9,085 nt of DNA from JAWXCH01 sp034440595 (GTDB taxonomy: Bacteria; Planctomycetota; Planctomycetia; Pirellulales; JALHPA01). Positions within the stretch are counted from its first letter, which is position 1. Each line of letters begins with the position of its first letter. The notes below the pieces were generated by a model. It made no database searches. It saw nothing but the letters and a program-made list of their open reading frames with translations, and had not been told where the DNA came from. Shown here piece after piece: positions 1 through 6,522 of the stretch. The translations under genes and the position numbers were made by a program. Location: the NCBI GenBank assembly GCA_034440595.1, contig JAWXCH010000286.1, positions 1 to 9,085 of the forward strand, in the 5' to 3' direction.

Positions 1-39
1 GCTGTAATCTCGCATCCATGCGTCTGTCTCCTGTGTCAG

Positions 40-67
40 AAAAAGGAAGTGATAGCTACCATTTCCT
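40..67 (-). terminator. Second, weaker terminator-like hairpin
   Basis: On the minus strand, AGGAAATG and CACTTCCT form an 8-base stem with one G-T pair around an 8-base loop, followed by five T including the last paired position. Outer arms TGTGTCAG (32-39) and CTGACACA (73-80) are also perfectly complementary and could enclose it. It lies about 100 bases past the stop of the Cys-rich gene, so it could be a back-up terminator. The stem is not GC-rich, so the call is tentative. Confidence 0.35.
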
Positions 68-100
68 GCTAGCTGACACAAGATTTCTTACAGGCCCAAA

Positions 101-137
101 CGCAGGCGTTGTGCTGCTGTCCAACACAACGCCTGCG
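101..137 (-). terminator. Hairpin downstream of the Cys-rich gene, likely terminator
   Basis: Two perfect 13-base inverted arms, starting CGCAGGCG (101-113) and ending CGCCTGCG (125-137), flank an 11-base loop. The hairpin begins 32 bases after the stop codon of the minus-strand gene. On that strand it is followed by only three T and then G residues, so the U-tract is weak. The long GC-rich stem and the position still favour a terminator or an mRNA 3'-end stabilising structure. Confidence 0.55.
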
Positions 138-169
138 AAATGTACTATTGAGCTTCTAAATTCGTGTGC

Positions 170-1207
170 CTACTCGGCTTCAACTTCCGACACGGCTGAA
201 GCTTCTTTGTCTTGCTTCTCGCAAGCTTCGCCCTTCTTGCAAGCCTCTCCCTTTTCGCATGCGCCATCTTTGGCACACTCAGCACCCGCCTTGCAAGCTT
301 CGCCTTTTTCACAAGCTACCTTTGCACAGGCTTCCGTGCTTTTGCAGGCGCTCGTTGCGGCACAAGCTTCGATCTTTGCACAAGCCTCAGCCTTACTGCA
401 AGCTTCGGCCTTCGTGCAAGCTCCGTCCTTCAAACACGCCTTGACGGTTGAACAAGCCCCGGCGGTGCATGCTTCATCGATTGGCAGCGGTGCTTGATAA
501 TAGCCTGCTCCATACCCTGGGTGACTTCCTACATCATGCGAAATTGGCGTCGGCGGCACAAATGCCTGTGGTGCAATGCAATCATCCGAACGCACCGCCC
601 TCGCCTTCATCCGCAATTCCTGTGCAGTCTGACGAATGGCATCGGCCTGATCATACAGGTCCAGCGCTTCCAAACGCTCGGCGGCCATATCCAGTTCGCG
701 GCTGCTGCAACGGAGCGCTTCCACGGCGCTGTCGCATTCCGGAGCGGGCACCGGCTGAACGTGTGAAGTCTTGCGAATCATCTCGCGTGAGCCGGGGCAG
801 TCGTCGTCGGCATAGGCCGGGTAGCTGACCGGATGTGAAGCTTCTGTCCAGAACCGACCTTGCTCTTGCATCGGAACAGGGGGCATGCTGGCCGCATCGT
901 CAAATAGTGTGCCCGCAAAGACGTTCATGCGGAGCTTGTTTTTCATAAACTCGACCGGGCACTGCTCTGGCCCACCCATCAATTGCGACAGGTCCACGGC
1001 AATCGGCTGCTGAGTGTGCCGCGAATTGCGGGCATCGCTGGCACAATGCATCGGCTCGATACACTGCATGGGTTGAAAGAACGGTGCGTTCTCGCTCGAC
1101 TGTAAGAGATCGAATGAGGCTCCATCTTCGGCCGATGTCAGCGACATTGGCGTCGATAGCCAGGCAAAAGCACCAATCAAAATCGCCCTCGAAAATTTGC
1201 TATGCAT
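170..1207 (-). CDS. Exported Cys-rich protein with C-terminal hexapeptide repeats, function unknown
   Basis: I do not recognise a family. The 345-residue product starts with a signal peptide: basic n-region, hydrophobic stretch at about residues 9-23, and a likely cleavage after TSA at residue 26. It is therefore probably exported. Residues 160-207 are rich in Ala, Glu, Leu and Arg and look like an alpha-helical hairpin or coiled coil. Residues 245-330 hold 15 cysteines; 12 of the 14 intervals are exactly six residues and two are five, giving a repeat of the form K-x-E/G-A-C with alternating Lys and Glu. Seven more cysteines lie upstream (49, 55, 83, 137, 158, 167, 210). The ATG at 1207 is chosen over an in-frame one at 1237 because GGAGG lies 8 bases before it and the signal peptide then begins at residue 1. 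Classical work described planctomycete walls as rich in cystine and proline; a disulfide-linked envelope role or metal binding are both possible inferences. Confidence 0.8.
   Translation of the reverse strand: MHSKFSRAILIGAFAWLSTPMSLTSAEDGASFDLLQSSENAPFFQPMQCIEPMHCASDARNSRHTQQPIAVDLSQLMGGPEQCPVEFMKNKLRMNVFAGTLFDDAASMPPVPMQEQGRFWTEASHPVSYPAYADDDCPGSREMIRKTSHVQPVPAPECDSAVEALRCSSRELDMAAERLEALDLYDQADAIRQTAQELRMKARAVRSDDCIAPQAFVPPTPISHDVGSHPGYGAGYYQAPLPIDEACTAGACSTVKACLKDGACTKAEACSKAEACAKIEACAATSACKSTEACAKVACEKGEACKAGAECAKDGACEKGEACKKGEACEKQDKEASAVSEVEAE
221..475 (-). repeat. Degenerate 18-base tandem repeat coding for Cys hexapeptides
   Basis: The DNA for residues 245-329 of the Cys-rich protein is built of about 14 degenerate 18-base units centred on GAAGCTTGC, read on the minus strand, coding for Glu-Ala-Cys. 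Two units are one codon short. The units differ at many third positions, which points to old duplication kept under protein-level selection rather than recent expansion. Confidence 0.7.
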
Positions 1208-1215
1208 CCCTGCAT

Positions 1216-1220
1216 CCTCC
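1216..1220 (-). promoter_or_regulatory. Ribosome binding site GGAGG for the Cys-rich protein
   Basis: Read on the minus strand, GGAGG lies 8 bases before the ATG at 1207. This is the only strong Shine-Dalgarno site I see in the window. It settles the start against the upstream in-frame ATG at 1237. A run of seven T lies directly before it on the same strand (1221-1227). Confidence 0.8.
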
Positions 1221-1255
1221 AAAAAAAGGTCCGTCACTCAGGCCGGTCGCGCGCT

Positions 1256-1271
1256 CACTGTCTGGACAGTG
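1256..1271. promoter_or_regulatory. Palindrome in the leader of the Cys-rich gene, possible operator
   Basis: CACTGTC and GACAGTG are perfect 7-base inverted arms separated by 2 bases. The site lies just downstream of the predicted start of transcription (about +12 to +27), a usual place for a repressor site. With so short a loop it is more likely a dimeric protein site than an RNA hairpin, though a 6-base stem with a 4-base loop is possible. The regulator is unknown. Confidence 0.4.
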
Positions 1272-1289
1272 TCTACAGCGCGGGGGGCT

Positions 1290-1318
1290 ATTATAGGGAG
1301 GGTCGCCATTGTGCCCAA
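1290..1318 (-). promoter_or_regulatory. Sigma-70-type promoter for the Cys-rich protein gene
   Basis: On the minus strand, TTGGGC (1313-1318) is followed by a 17-base spacer and a perfect TATAAT (1290-1295). The -35 matches the consensus at only three positions, but the -10 and the spacing are ideal. Transcription would start near 1283, giving a leader of about 76 bases before the ATG at 1207. Predicted from sequence only. Confidence 0.6.
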
Positions 1319-1617
1319 CAGCGATTTTCTCGCAGGAAACGCGATCTTTCTGACATTCTCAGAGTTTAACTTTGCGGGGCGTAAATTGGGGGTTGTAGTC
1401 GCGAACAGAAAGCACTGCTGGACAAGCCAGCAGTGGCACCCCAACTATGCATTGCCTAGAATGACTATCAATCCAGTTGGCTGTATGCTAGCAGGTTTTG
1501 ACTGCGGGATCGTCAGTGCGACCCGACGGTTCTTCACGCGGAGCATGAGGCGATTCAAAACTTCCTCATGCGGAGCATGAGGACTACATTGGTCCTTTAT
1601 CATAAAGCGAACACATC
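1319..1617. other. Divergent intergenic region between the Cys-rich gene and the reductase gene
   Basis: I see no convincing gene in this stretch: short open frames exist but have no ribosome site or recognisable protein. It holds the hairpin at 1413-1435 and, nearer the reductase, a direct repeat CGGAGCATGAGG (1539-1550 and 1571-1582). CCTCATG at 1564-1570 can pair with the CATGAGG of either copy. A small palindrome TTTAT-C-ATAAA lies at 1596-1606. No promoter with good spacing was found for the reductase gene. Confidence 0.5.
1413..1435. repeat. Perfect 9-base inverted repeat in the divergent intergenic region
   Basis: CACTGCTGG and CCAGCAGTG are perfectly complementary around the loop ACAAG. 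No T-run follows on either strand, so it does not read as an intrinsic terminator. I have a vague memory of this hairpin recurring between genes of planctomycetes, which I cannot confirm here. Confidence 0.5.
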
Positions 1618-2664
1618 ATGGAAGTACGCGATCTTGGCAATACCGGTTGGAAGGTTCCTGCGCTTTGCATGGGGACGGGCACCTTTGGTGGAACAAATGA
1701 GTTCTTTCAGGCCTGGGGCGATACCGACGTCAAGGAAGCGACCCGGCTGGTCGATATCTGCCTGGAACATGGCGCGAACATGTTCGACTCTGCGGATATC
1801 TATTCCGACGGAGTTTCGGAAGAGATCCTTGGGAAAGCAGTAAAGGGTCGCCGCGATCAGGTCATTATCTCGACCAAGGGTGGCATGCGTAATGGACAAG
1901 CTCCCAACGATGTCGGCTCGACTCGCGGGCATCTCACCAGCGCCATTGAAAACAGCCTGCGCCGACTGGGCACCGATTACATCGATCTGTACCAGTTGCA
2001 TGCCTTTGATGCGATTGCCCGTACGGAAGAGACGCTCGAAACGCTGGCCGACTTTGTTCGCGCCGGAAAGATCCGCTACATCGGCTGCTCCAACTTCTCC
2101 AGTTGGCACATCATGAAGGCGCTGGCCACGTCCGATCGTTACGGGCTACCCCGCTACGTGGCCCATCAGGCGTACTACTCGCTCGTCGGGCGAGACTATG
2201 AATCCGAACTCATGCCGCTGGCGCTAGATCAGGGAGTGGGCACTGTGATTTGGAGCCCGCTCGGCTGGGGGCGACTGACTGGTAAGGTCCGTCGTGGTAG
2301 CCCGTTGCCGGAGACCAGCCGCTTGAAGCACAAGGTCAGCAATGATCGCGGCCCGCAGGTGCCGATGGAGTATCTGTACGACGTAGTGGAAGCCTTGGAA
2401 GCAATTGGCAAAGAAGTCGGCAAATCGGTACCGCAGGTGGCATTGAACTGGCTGCTACAGCGTCCGACCGTTTCGACAGTGATTATTGGAGCGCGTAATG
2501 AGCAGCAACTGCGCGACAATCTGGGTGCCGTCGGCTGGAATCTCACGCCCGAGCAAGTGGCCAAGCTGGAACGCGCCAGCGACAAGCCGCTGAACTATCC
2601 GTACTGGCATCAGGCGGCGTTTGAACGGAATACGGTGTTGTTTACGCCCGCGGAGGAAGAATAG
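1618..2664 (+). CDS. Aldo/keto reductase
   Basis: A 348-residue cytoplasmic NAD(P)H-dependent oxidoreductase of the aldo/keto reductase (TIM-barrel) family, which reduces aldehydes or ketones to alcohols. The catalytic tetrad is visible: Asp57 and Tyr62 (DSADIY), Lys87 (STKGG) and His128 (YQLHAF). The family signature GKIRYIGCSNF lies at 150-160, and the cofactor phosphate loop IIGARNEQQLRDNL at 289-302. Length is typical for the bacterial YghZ/IolS/general-stress-type branch. The substrate cannot be read from sequence. The ATG at 1618 gives the standard N-terminus (RDLGNTGWKVPALCMGTGTFG) and has no clear Shine-Dalgarno site. The stop is 9 bases before the cysteine desulfurase start, so the two are probably co-transcribed. 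Confidence 0.93.
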   Translation: MEVRDLGNTGWKVPALCMGTGTFGGTNEFFQAWGDTDVKEATRLVDICLEHGANMFDSADIYSDGVSEEILGKAVKGRRDQVIISTKGGMRNGQAPNDVGSTRGHLTSAIENSLRRLGTDYIDLYQLHAFDAIARTEETLETLADFVRAGKIRYIGCSNFSSWHIMKALATSDRYGLPRYVAHQAYYSLVGRDYESELMPLALDQGVGTVIWSPLGWGRLTGKVRRGSPLPETSRLKHKVSNDRGPQVPMEYLYDVVEALEAIGKEVGKSVPQVALNWLLQRPTVSTVIIGARNEQQLRDNLGAVGWNLTPEQVAKLERASDKPLNYPYWHQAAFERNTVLFTPAEEE

Positions 2665-2673
2665 ACTCCCTCC

Positions 2674-3858
2674 ATGCCCGCGTCCCCCATCTATCTCGAC
2701 AACCACGCCACCACCGCCGTTGACCCGCGCGTGCTGGCGGCGATGCTGCCGTATTTTACAGAAGTGTTTGGCAACGCGGGTAGCACGACGCACAGCTTTG
2801 GCCACGAAGCGAAGGACGCGGTGAACAGTGCCCGGCGCTCCATCGCAACGTCAATCGGTGCAGATGAACACGAAATCGTCTTCACCAGCGGTGCCACCGA
2901 GAGCAACAATCTGGCCATTCGCGGCGTGGCCGAACGCGAGCGCCGGCGCGGAAATCATCTCATTAGCGTAACGACTGAGCACAAAGCGGTTCTTGATCCG
3001 TTGGCAAGTCTCGCTAAACACGGATTTGAAGTCACACTGCTGCCGGTCGCGCAGCATGGCTCGCCCCACGCCGGGCTACTAGACGTGCAACGACTGGCCG
3101 ATGCCATTCGCCCCGACACGGCCCTGGTCAGTGTGATGCTGGCGAATAATGAGATCGGTGTGATTCAACCGCTGGCCGAGATCGGCCGCCTCTGCAAAGA
3201 ACGAGGGGTGCTCCTCCATTGCGACGCCACGCAAGCGGTCGGCAAGATCCCGGTCGATGTGAACGACTTGCAGGTCGATCTGCTCAGCTTCACTGCGCAC
3301 AAGATCTATGGCCCCAAGGGGGTCGGCGCGCTCTATGTCCGCCGCCGCAACCCGATCGTTCGGTTGCAATCACAGATCGACGGGGGTGGACAAGAGCATG
3401 GCCTGCGGAGCGGCACGCTGAATGTGCCGGGCATCGTCGGATTCGCCAAGGCGCTGCGGCTCTGCCTGGAAGAAATGCCAACGGAGAGCATGCGACTGGC
3501 GGCACTGCGCCAACGTCTCTACGACGGTCTGGCAAAATCGCTCAGCGATGTTTTGCTCAATGGACCGGTTCTATCCGATCCAATTCTTCGCCTGCCGGGC
3601 AACCTCAATGTCACTTTCGGCCACGTGCAAGGGGAAGCGATCTGCCTGCAAATTCCCGATATAGCCGTCAGCTCCGGTTCGGCCTGCACCTCGGCCAATC
3701 CGGCTCCTAGCCACGTGCTCTTAGCACTCGGCCTGAGCGAGGACCAAACAAAATCGAGCCTGCGCTTCGGCATCGGCCGGTTCAACACCGCCGAACAGAT
3801 CGACTACACCATCGAAGCCATTACCGCCGGGGTAACGAGGTTGCGAAAACTTGCATAG
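2674..3858 (+). CDS. Cysteine desulfurase, NifS/IscS type
   Basis: A 394-residue PLP enzyme that takes sulfur from L-cysteine as an enzyme-bound persulfide, releasing alanine, for Fe-S clusters or other thio-cofactors. Visible residues: PLP Lys210 in SFTAHKIYGPKG, His103 (TEHKAV), Asp184 and Gln187 (HCDATQAVGK), and the catalytic Cys338 in SSGSACTSA, which marks the group I (IscS/NifS) mobile-loop class rather than SufS. GATESNN (73-79) is the usual PLP-phosphate site. Length and the C-terminal domain are complete. No iscU, iscR or tRNA-thiolation gene is nearby, so the sulfur acceptor is unknown. The start follows the reductase stop by 9 bases. The only GGAGG (2652-2656) is 17 bases upstream, too far for normal use, so translation may be coupled to the reductase. 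Confidence 0.93.
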   Translation: MPASPIYLDNHATTAVDPRVLAAMLPYFTEVFGNAGSTTHSFGHEAKDAVNSARRSIATSIGADEHEIVFTSGATESNNLAIRGVAERERRRGNHLISVTTEHKAVLDPLASLAKHGFEVTLLPVAQHGSPHAGLLDVQRLADAIRPDTALVSVMLANNEIGVIQPLAEIGRLCKERGVLLHCDATQAVGKIPVDVNDLQVDLLSFTAHKIYGPKGVGALYVRRRNPIVRLQSQIDGGGQEHGLRSGTLNVPGIVGFAKALRLCLEEMPTESMRLAALRQRLYDGLAKSLSDVLLNGPVLSDPILRLPGNLNVTFGHVQGEAICLQIPDIAVSSGSACTSANPAPSHVLLALGLSEDQTKSSLRFGIGRFNTAEQIDYTIEAITAGVTRLRKLA

Positions 3859-3894
3859 CAGAGAGCAGTTTCTGAATCTACGTTTTGCAATCTT

Positions 3895-4085
3895 ACCGCA
3901 GAGTACACCGAGCAGAACGCAGAGATAGCAACAATCGTGGACGGTGAGTCAACCTGCATCCTGTTCATCTTGTCCATTCTTGTTCAAAAAAAAGAACTTC
4001 GAGAAGGGAATAAACAAGGATGAACGGGATTAACTGGATGCGAGTCAAATTCATCTCTGCGTAGTTTCTCTGCGGCCTCTGCGGT
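3895..4085. repeat. Long imperfect palindromic intergenic element
   Basis: The left part starts ACCGCAGAG (3895), continues to ACGCAGAGAT (3917-3926) and then GCATCCTGTTCATCTTG (from 3956). The right part mirrors it: AACAAGGATGAACGGGAT (4013-4030), CTGGATGC (4034-4041), ATCTCTGCGT (4053-4062) and CTCTGCGGT (4077-4085). The centre has GTTC-A8-GAAC (3982-3997). The order of motifs is conserved in the two arms, so the whole unit is one imperfect inverted repeat. From memory, CTCTGCGG-type and TGTTCATC/GATGAACA-type elements recur between genes in planctomycetes and other phyla. It fills most of the 342 bases between the desulfurase and kinase genes, where I see no gene. Confidence 0.7.
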
Positions 4086-4126
4086 TCAAAAACAAACCGC
4101 GTAGCGTCTTATTCCAGCTCGTTTGC

Positions 4127-4155
4127 TTGGCATTGTACTTTCCGCCAGCTAGACT
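4127..4155 (+). promoter_or_regulatory. Candidate sigma-70-type promoter for the kinase gene
   Basis: TTGGCA (4127-4132, five of six consensus positions), a 17-base spacer, then TAGACT (4150-4155, four of six). Transcription would begin near 4162, about 39 bases before the ATG at 4201. It sits just outside the palindromic element. Prediction from sequence only. Confidence 0.45.
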
Positions 4156-4200
4156 GAATTGCTGCACTTCGGCGAACTTCATCTAACCTGGCCTATCGGC

Positions 4201-6132
4201 ATGTCATTCGTTCAACTTGGACCGTATCGAGTCGGCAAGAAAATTGGCCGCGGCGGCATGGGCACGGTCTTCGAGGCCGTCCATTCCGAAACTGGCCACC
4301 CTGCTGCGGTGAAGTTGCTCAATCCGCACCTCGCCGATGAAGAAGGTTTTCGCGAACGTTTTGAAGTCGAGATCGAGACGCTCAAAAAACTGAAGCACCC
4401 GAACATTGTCCGGCTGTATGGCTTTGGCGAGCAGGATGGGCATCTGTACTATGCCATGGAGCTAGTTCGCGGGCGTAATCTGGAAGACGAACTGCAATCT
4501 GGCCGACGGTTTGATTGGCGAGAGACGACCCACATCGCCATCAAAATCTGCCGCGCGCTGAAGCATGCACACGATCACGGCGTGATCCATCGCGATTTGA
4601 AGCCGGCCAATCTGCTGCTGGCCACCGATGGCGAAATGAAGCTGACCGACTTTGGCATCGCGCGTCTGTTTGGCAATACGCGCATGACGGTTGATGGGGG
4701 ACTGGTCGGGACTGCCGAATACATGGCCCCTGAACAAGCCGAGGGGAAGCAAGTTACCTATCACGCCGACTTGTACGCTCTTGGTAGTGTGATGTATGCG
4801 ATGCTGACCGGCGGCCCGCCGTTTCGCAGCCGATCGCTGCCAGAAATGTTGCAGATGCAGCGCTATGCCGAGCCGCCACTGGTTAGCAAGCTGGCGCCGG
4901 ACGTGCCGAAGGAGTTGGAGCGGATCATTGCCAAGCTCCTTTCCAAGACTCCGCAAGACCGCGTGGCCAATGCCGATTTGCTGGCCAGGCAACTGGCCGC
5001 GATGGAGCATGGCCTGTCCGTCCCACCGCGCCGCCCAGGAGAGACTCCACCTCCCCTGCTGGAATCCGGGGCGTTCAATTCAGCGCGAACGGTTTCGGAA
5101 CCGGCAGTTATTTATGACCCGAACGCTCCCACGAAAATCGCGGCGGATGAACCATTCACACCGGTGCCGGCCAAGGCATCCTCGGCGGTGCCGCTGCTGA
5201 GCGATCTGCCGACCAATGTCACGGCGGCGTACGATCCGGCTAAGTTTCAATCGACCGATATCGAATTAACCGTTTCCGCTCCGCCGGTTGCGGTCGCCAA
5301 GCCGCCGAGTCGTTTTACCACGCTTGAAGAGGATGAACGCCGTCGCCGGACTGAGGGGCAGCGCCAGCAGCGCGGGCAGTTCATTGCACAGATCGCCGCC
5401 TTGGTCCTGGCGCTAGCTGGAATCGCTGCGCTAGCTTGGTATTTTACTCGCCCGGAGGCTGCCGATCCGTTGTATGAGCGGATTGAGCTGCTGGCCACGG
5501 ACGAACAGCCAGATAAGCTGTTGCAGACCGAGGCAGACATTCAGGATTTTTTGACGCGCTTTCCCGACGATCCACGCGGCAAGCACCTGCGAGCTTATCA
5601 GGAAGAGATCGAGCTATTGAAGCTGGAGCGACAGTTCTCGCGACGCTCCAGGCAACTCACGCGCGATGAATCGCTCACTCCGCTGGAGCGCGACTACATC
5701 GAGGCGATGAACTACATCGGTACCGATCCGCAACGGACGATCTCGGAGTTGCAGGCGATTGTTGGCCTGTATGGCGGAGCCGCGGCCACTGAACCGATTG
5801 ACACTGAACCGATTGAAATTGCGCCGAGCAAAGTTACCAGTACCGATGTATCGGATGCCGACCGCGCCGCACGGCAATCCGCACAGATTTTACTACTGGC
5901 CAAAAGACAACTGGCGCGACTGGAGAAGCAAGTCACGCAACAGGCACCGGCTTATTTAGAAGTGATCGACCGCGCGATGAAACAGGCCGAACAACTCCGC
6001 ACCAGCGATATTCAGCAGTCGCGCCAAATCTGGCAGAGCATCATCACGCTCTACGGCGATAAACCCTGGGCCGCCAGCCGGGTGGCGAAGGCGAAGGCGT
6101 TTTTGGAGCAGACAAAGGGGCCGGCAGAGTAA
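4201..6132 (+). CDS. Membrane-anchored Hanks-type Ser/Thr protein kinase
   Basis: A 643-residue protein. Residues 8-270 form a eukaryotic-like kinase domain: Gly-rich loop GRGGMG (16-21), ATP lysine Lys38, catalytic loop HRDLKPAN (130-137, Asp132), DFG (150-152) and APE (176-178); all key residues are present and it is an RD kinase, so it should be active. A Pro-rich cytoplasmic linker follows (about 275-370), then a basic stretch, one membrane helix (about 394-415) and a roughly 230-residue C-terminal part with long charged helices. That part should lie outside the cytoplasm and may sense a signal or bind a partner; I see no PASTA, WD40 or clear TPR repeats. The ATG at 4201 is chosen over an in-frame TTG at 4159 because the latter falls at the predicted transcription start and adds non-conserved sequence. 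The cupin gene follows after 23 bases. Confidence 0.93.
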   Translation: MSFVQLGPYRVGKKIGRGGMGTVFEAVHSETGHPAAVKLLNPHLADEEGFRERFEVEIETLKKLKHPNIVRLYGFGEQDGHLYYAMELVRGRNLEDELQSGRRFDWRETTHIAIKICRALKHAHDHGVIHRDLKPANLLLATDGEMKLTDFGIARLFGNTRMTVDGGLVGTAEYMAPEQAEGKQVTYHADLYALGSVMYAMLTGGPPFRSRSLPEMLQMQRYAEPPLVSKLAPDVPKELERIIAKLLSKTPQDRVANADLLARQLAAMEHGLSVPPRRPGETPPPLLESGAFNSARTVSEPAVIYDPNAPTKIAADEPFTPVPAKASSAVPLLSDLPTNVTAAYDPAKFQSTDIELTVSAPPVAVAKPPSRFTTLEEDERRRRTEGQRQQRGQFIAQIAALVLALAGIAALAWYFTRPEAADPLYERIELLATDEQPDKLLQTEADIQDFLTRFPDDPRGKHLRAYQEEIELLKLERQFSRRSRQLTRDESLTPLERDYIEAMNYIGTDPQRTISELQAIVGLYGGAAATEPIDTEPIEIAPSKVTSTDVSDADRAARQSAQILLLAKRQLARLEKQVTQQAPAYLEVIDRAMKQAEQLRTSDIQQSRQIWQSIITLYGDKPWAASRVAKAKAFLEQTKGPAE

Positions 6133-6155
6133 TCGCTCCGTGATCCTTACAATCA

Positions 6156-6464
6156 ATGAACCTCCTCACCAACATCCCCGCCGACTTACCCACGGAGCTA
6201 ACCGAAACACTCGCCCAGTCCCGGAACGTCCGCATCGAGCGCATCATCTCCCACGGGCACGCTTCACCAGACGGCTTCTGGTACGATCAAGACCAACGCG
6301 AATGGGTCTTACTCCTCGCCGGTGCGGCGCGGTTGCGGATTGAGGATCGAACCGTTGAGCTACTCCCAGGGGACTATATTGATATTCCAGCACATGCGCA
6401 GCATCGTGTAGACTGGACCACGCCGGATGAACCGACGGTCTGGTTGGCGGTATTTTTTGAGTAG
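6156..6464 (+). CDS. Small single-domain cupin protein
   Basis: A 102-residue protein that is almost all one cupin beta-barrel. Motif 1 supplies His33, His35 and Glu49, followed by W-V-L-L-L-A-G; motif 2 is PGDYIDIPAHAQHRV (71-85) and supplies His83. These are the usual four metal ligands, with a longer gap between the His-x-His and Glu (13 residues) than the textbook 3-4, as in many small bacterial cupins. A metal-binding enzyme or sensor role is likely, but the substrate cannot be told. It starts 23 bases after the kinase stop, with no clear Shine-Dalgarno site, and probably shares the kinase transcript. No signal peptide, so cytoplasmic. Confidence 0.88.
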   Translation: MNLLTNIPADLPTELTETLAQSRNVRIERIISHGHASPDGFWYDQDQREWVLLLAGAARLRIEDRTVELLPGDYIDIPAHAQHRVDWTTPDEPTVWLAVFFE

Positions 6465-6522
6465 CAAATGCGGCACCTTCAGACCAGACGTTAGCTTGGC
6501 CTTATTCCTCGCTTTCAACCCG

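Noticed and set aside
221..475. CRISPR-like array suggested by regularly spaced repeats
   Set aside because: The 18-base unit is in coding phase, degenerate, and has no unique spacers of about 30 bases; no cas genes are present.
18..497. Plus-strand open frame of 159 residues rich in QAS/LQAS repeats
   Set aside because: It is the antisense image of the Cys hexapeptide repeats: the 18-base unit reads as a repeat in every frame. The real minus-strand gene has a signal peptide, promoter and GGAGG; this frame has none of these.
1208..1237. Ten-residue N-terminal extension (MTDLFLEDAG) of the Cys-rich protein from the ATG at 1237
   Set aside because: It would bury the signal peptide and place the strong GGAGG inside the gene; the ATG at 1207 has ideal spacing to it.
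1256..1271. LexA-type SOS box
   Set aside because: The spacing is CTGT-N4-ACAG, not the proteobacterial CTGT-N8-ACAG, and it does not match the Gram-positive CGAAC-N4-GTTCG. Left as a palindrome with unknown regulator.
1238..1444. Minus-strand open frame of 68 residues upstream of the Cys-rich gene
   Set aside because: It reads through the predicted promoter and the perfect hairpin at 1413-1435, has no ribosome site and resembles no protein.
1600..2109. Minus-strand open frame of 169 residues opposite the reductase
   Set aside because: It is a shadow of the aldo/keto reductase, which has all four catalytic residues in the plus-strand frame.
3841..3890. Possible terminator for the cysteine desulfurase from TTGCGAAAAC and GTTTTGCAA
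   Set aside because: The arms pair only with a bulge, the loop is about 31 bases, the left arm lies inside the coding sequence, and no T-run follows.
4159..4200. Fourteen-residue extension of the kinase from TTG at 4159
   Set aside because: The TTG coincides with the predicted transcription start region and adds nothing conserved; the ATG at 4201 gives the usual short lead into the kinase domain.
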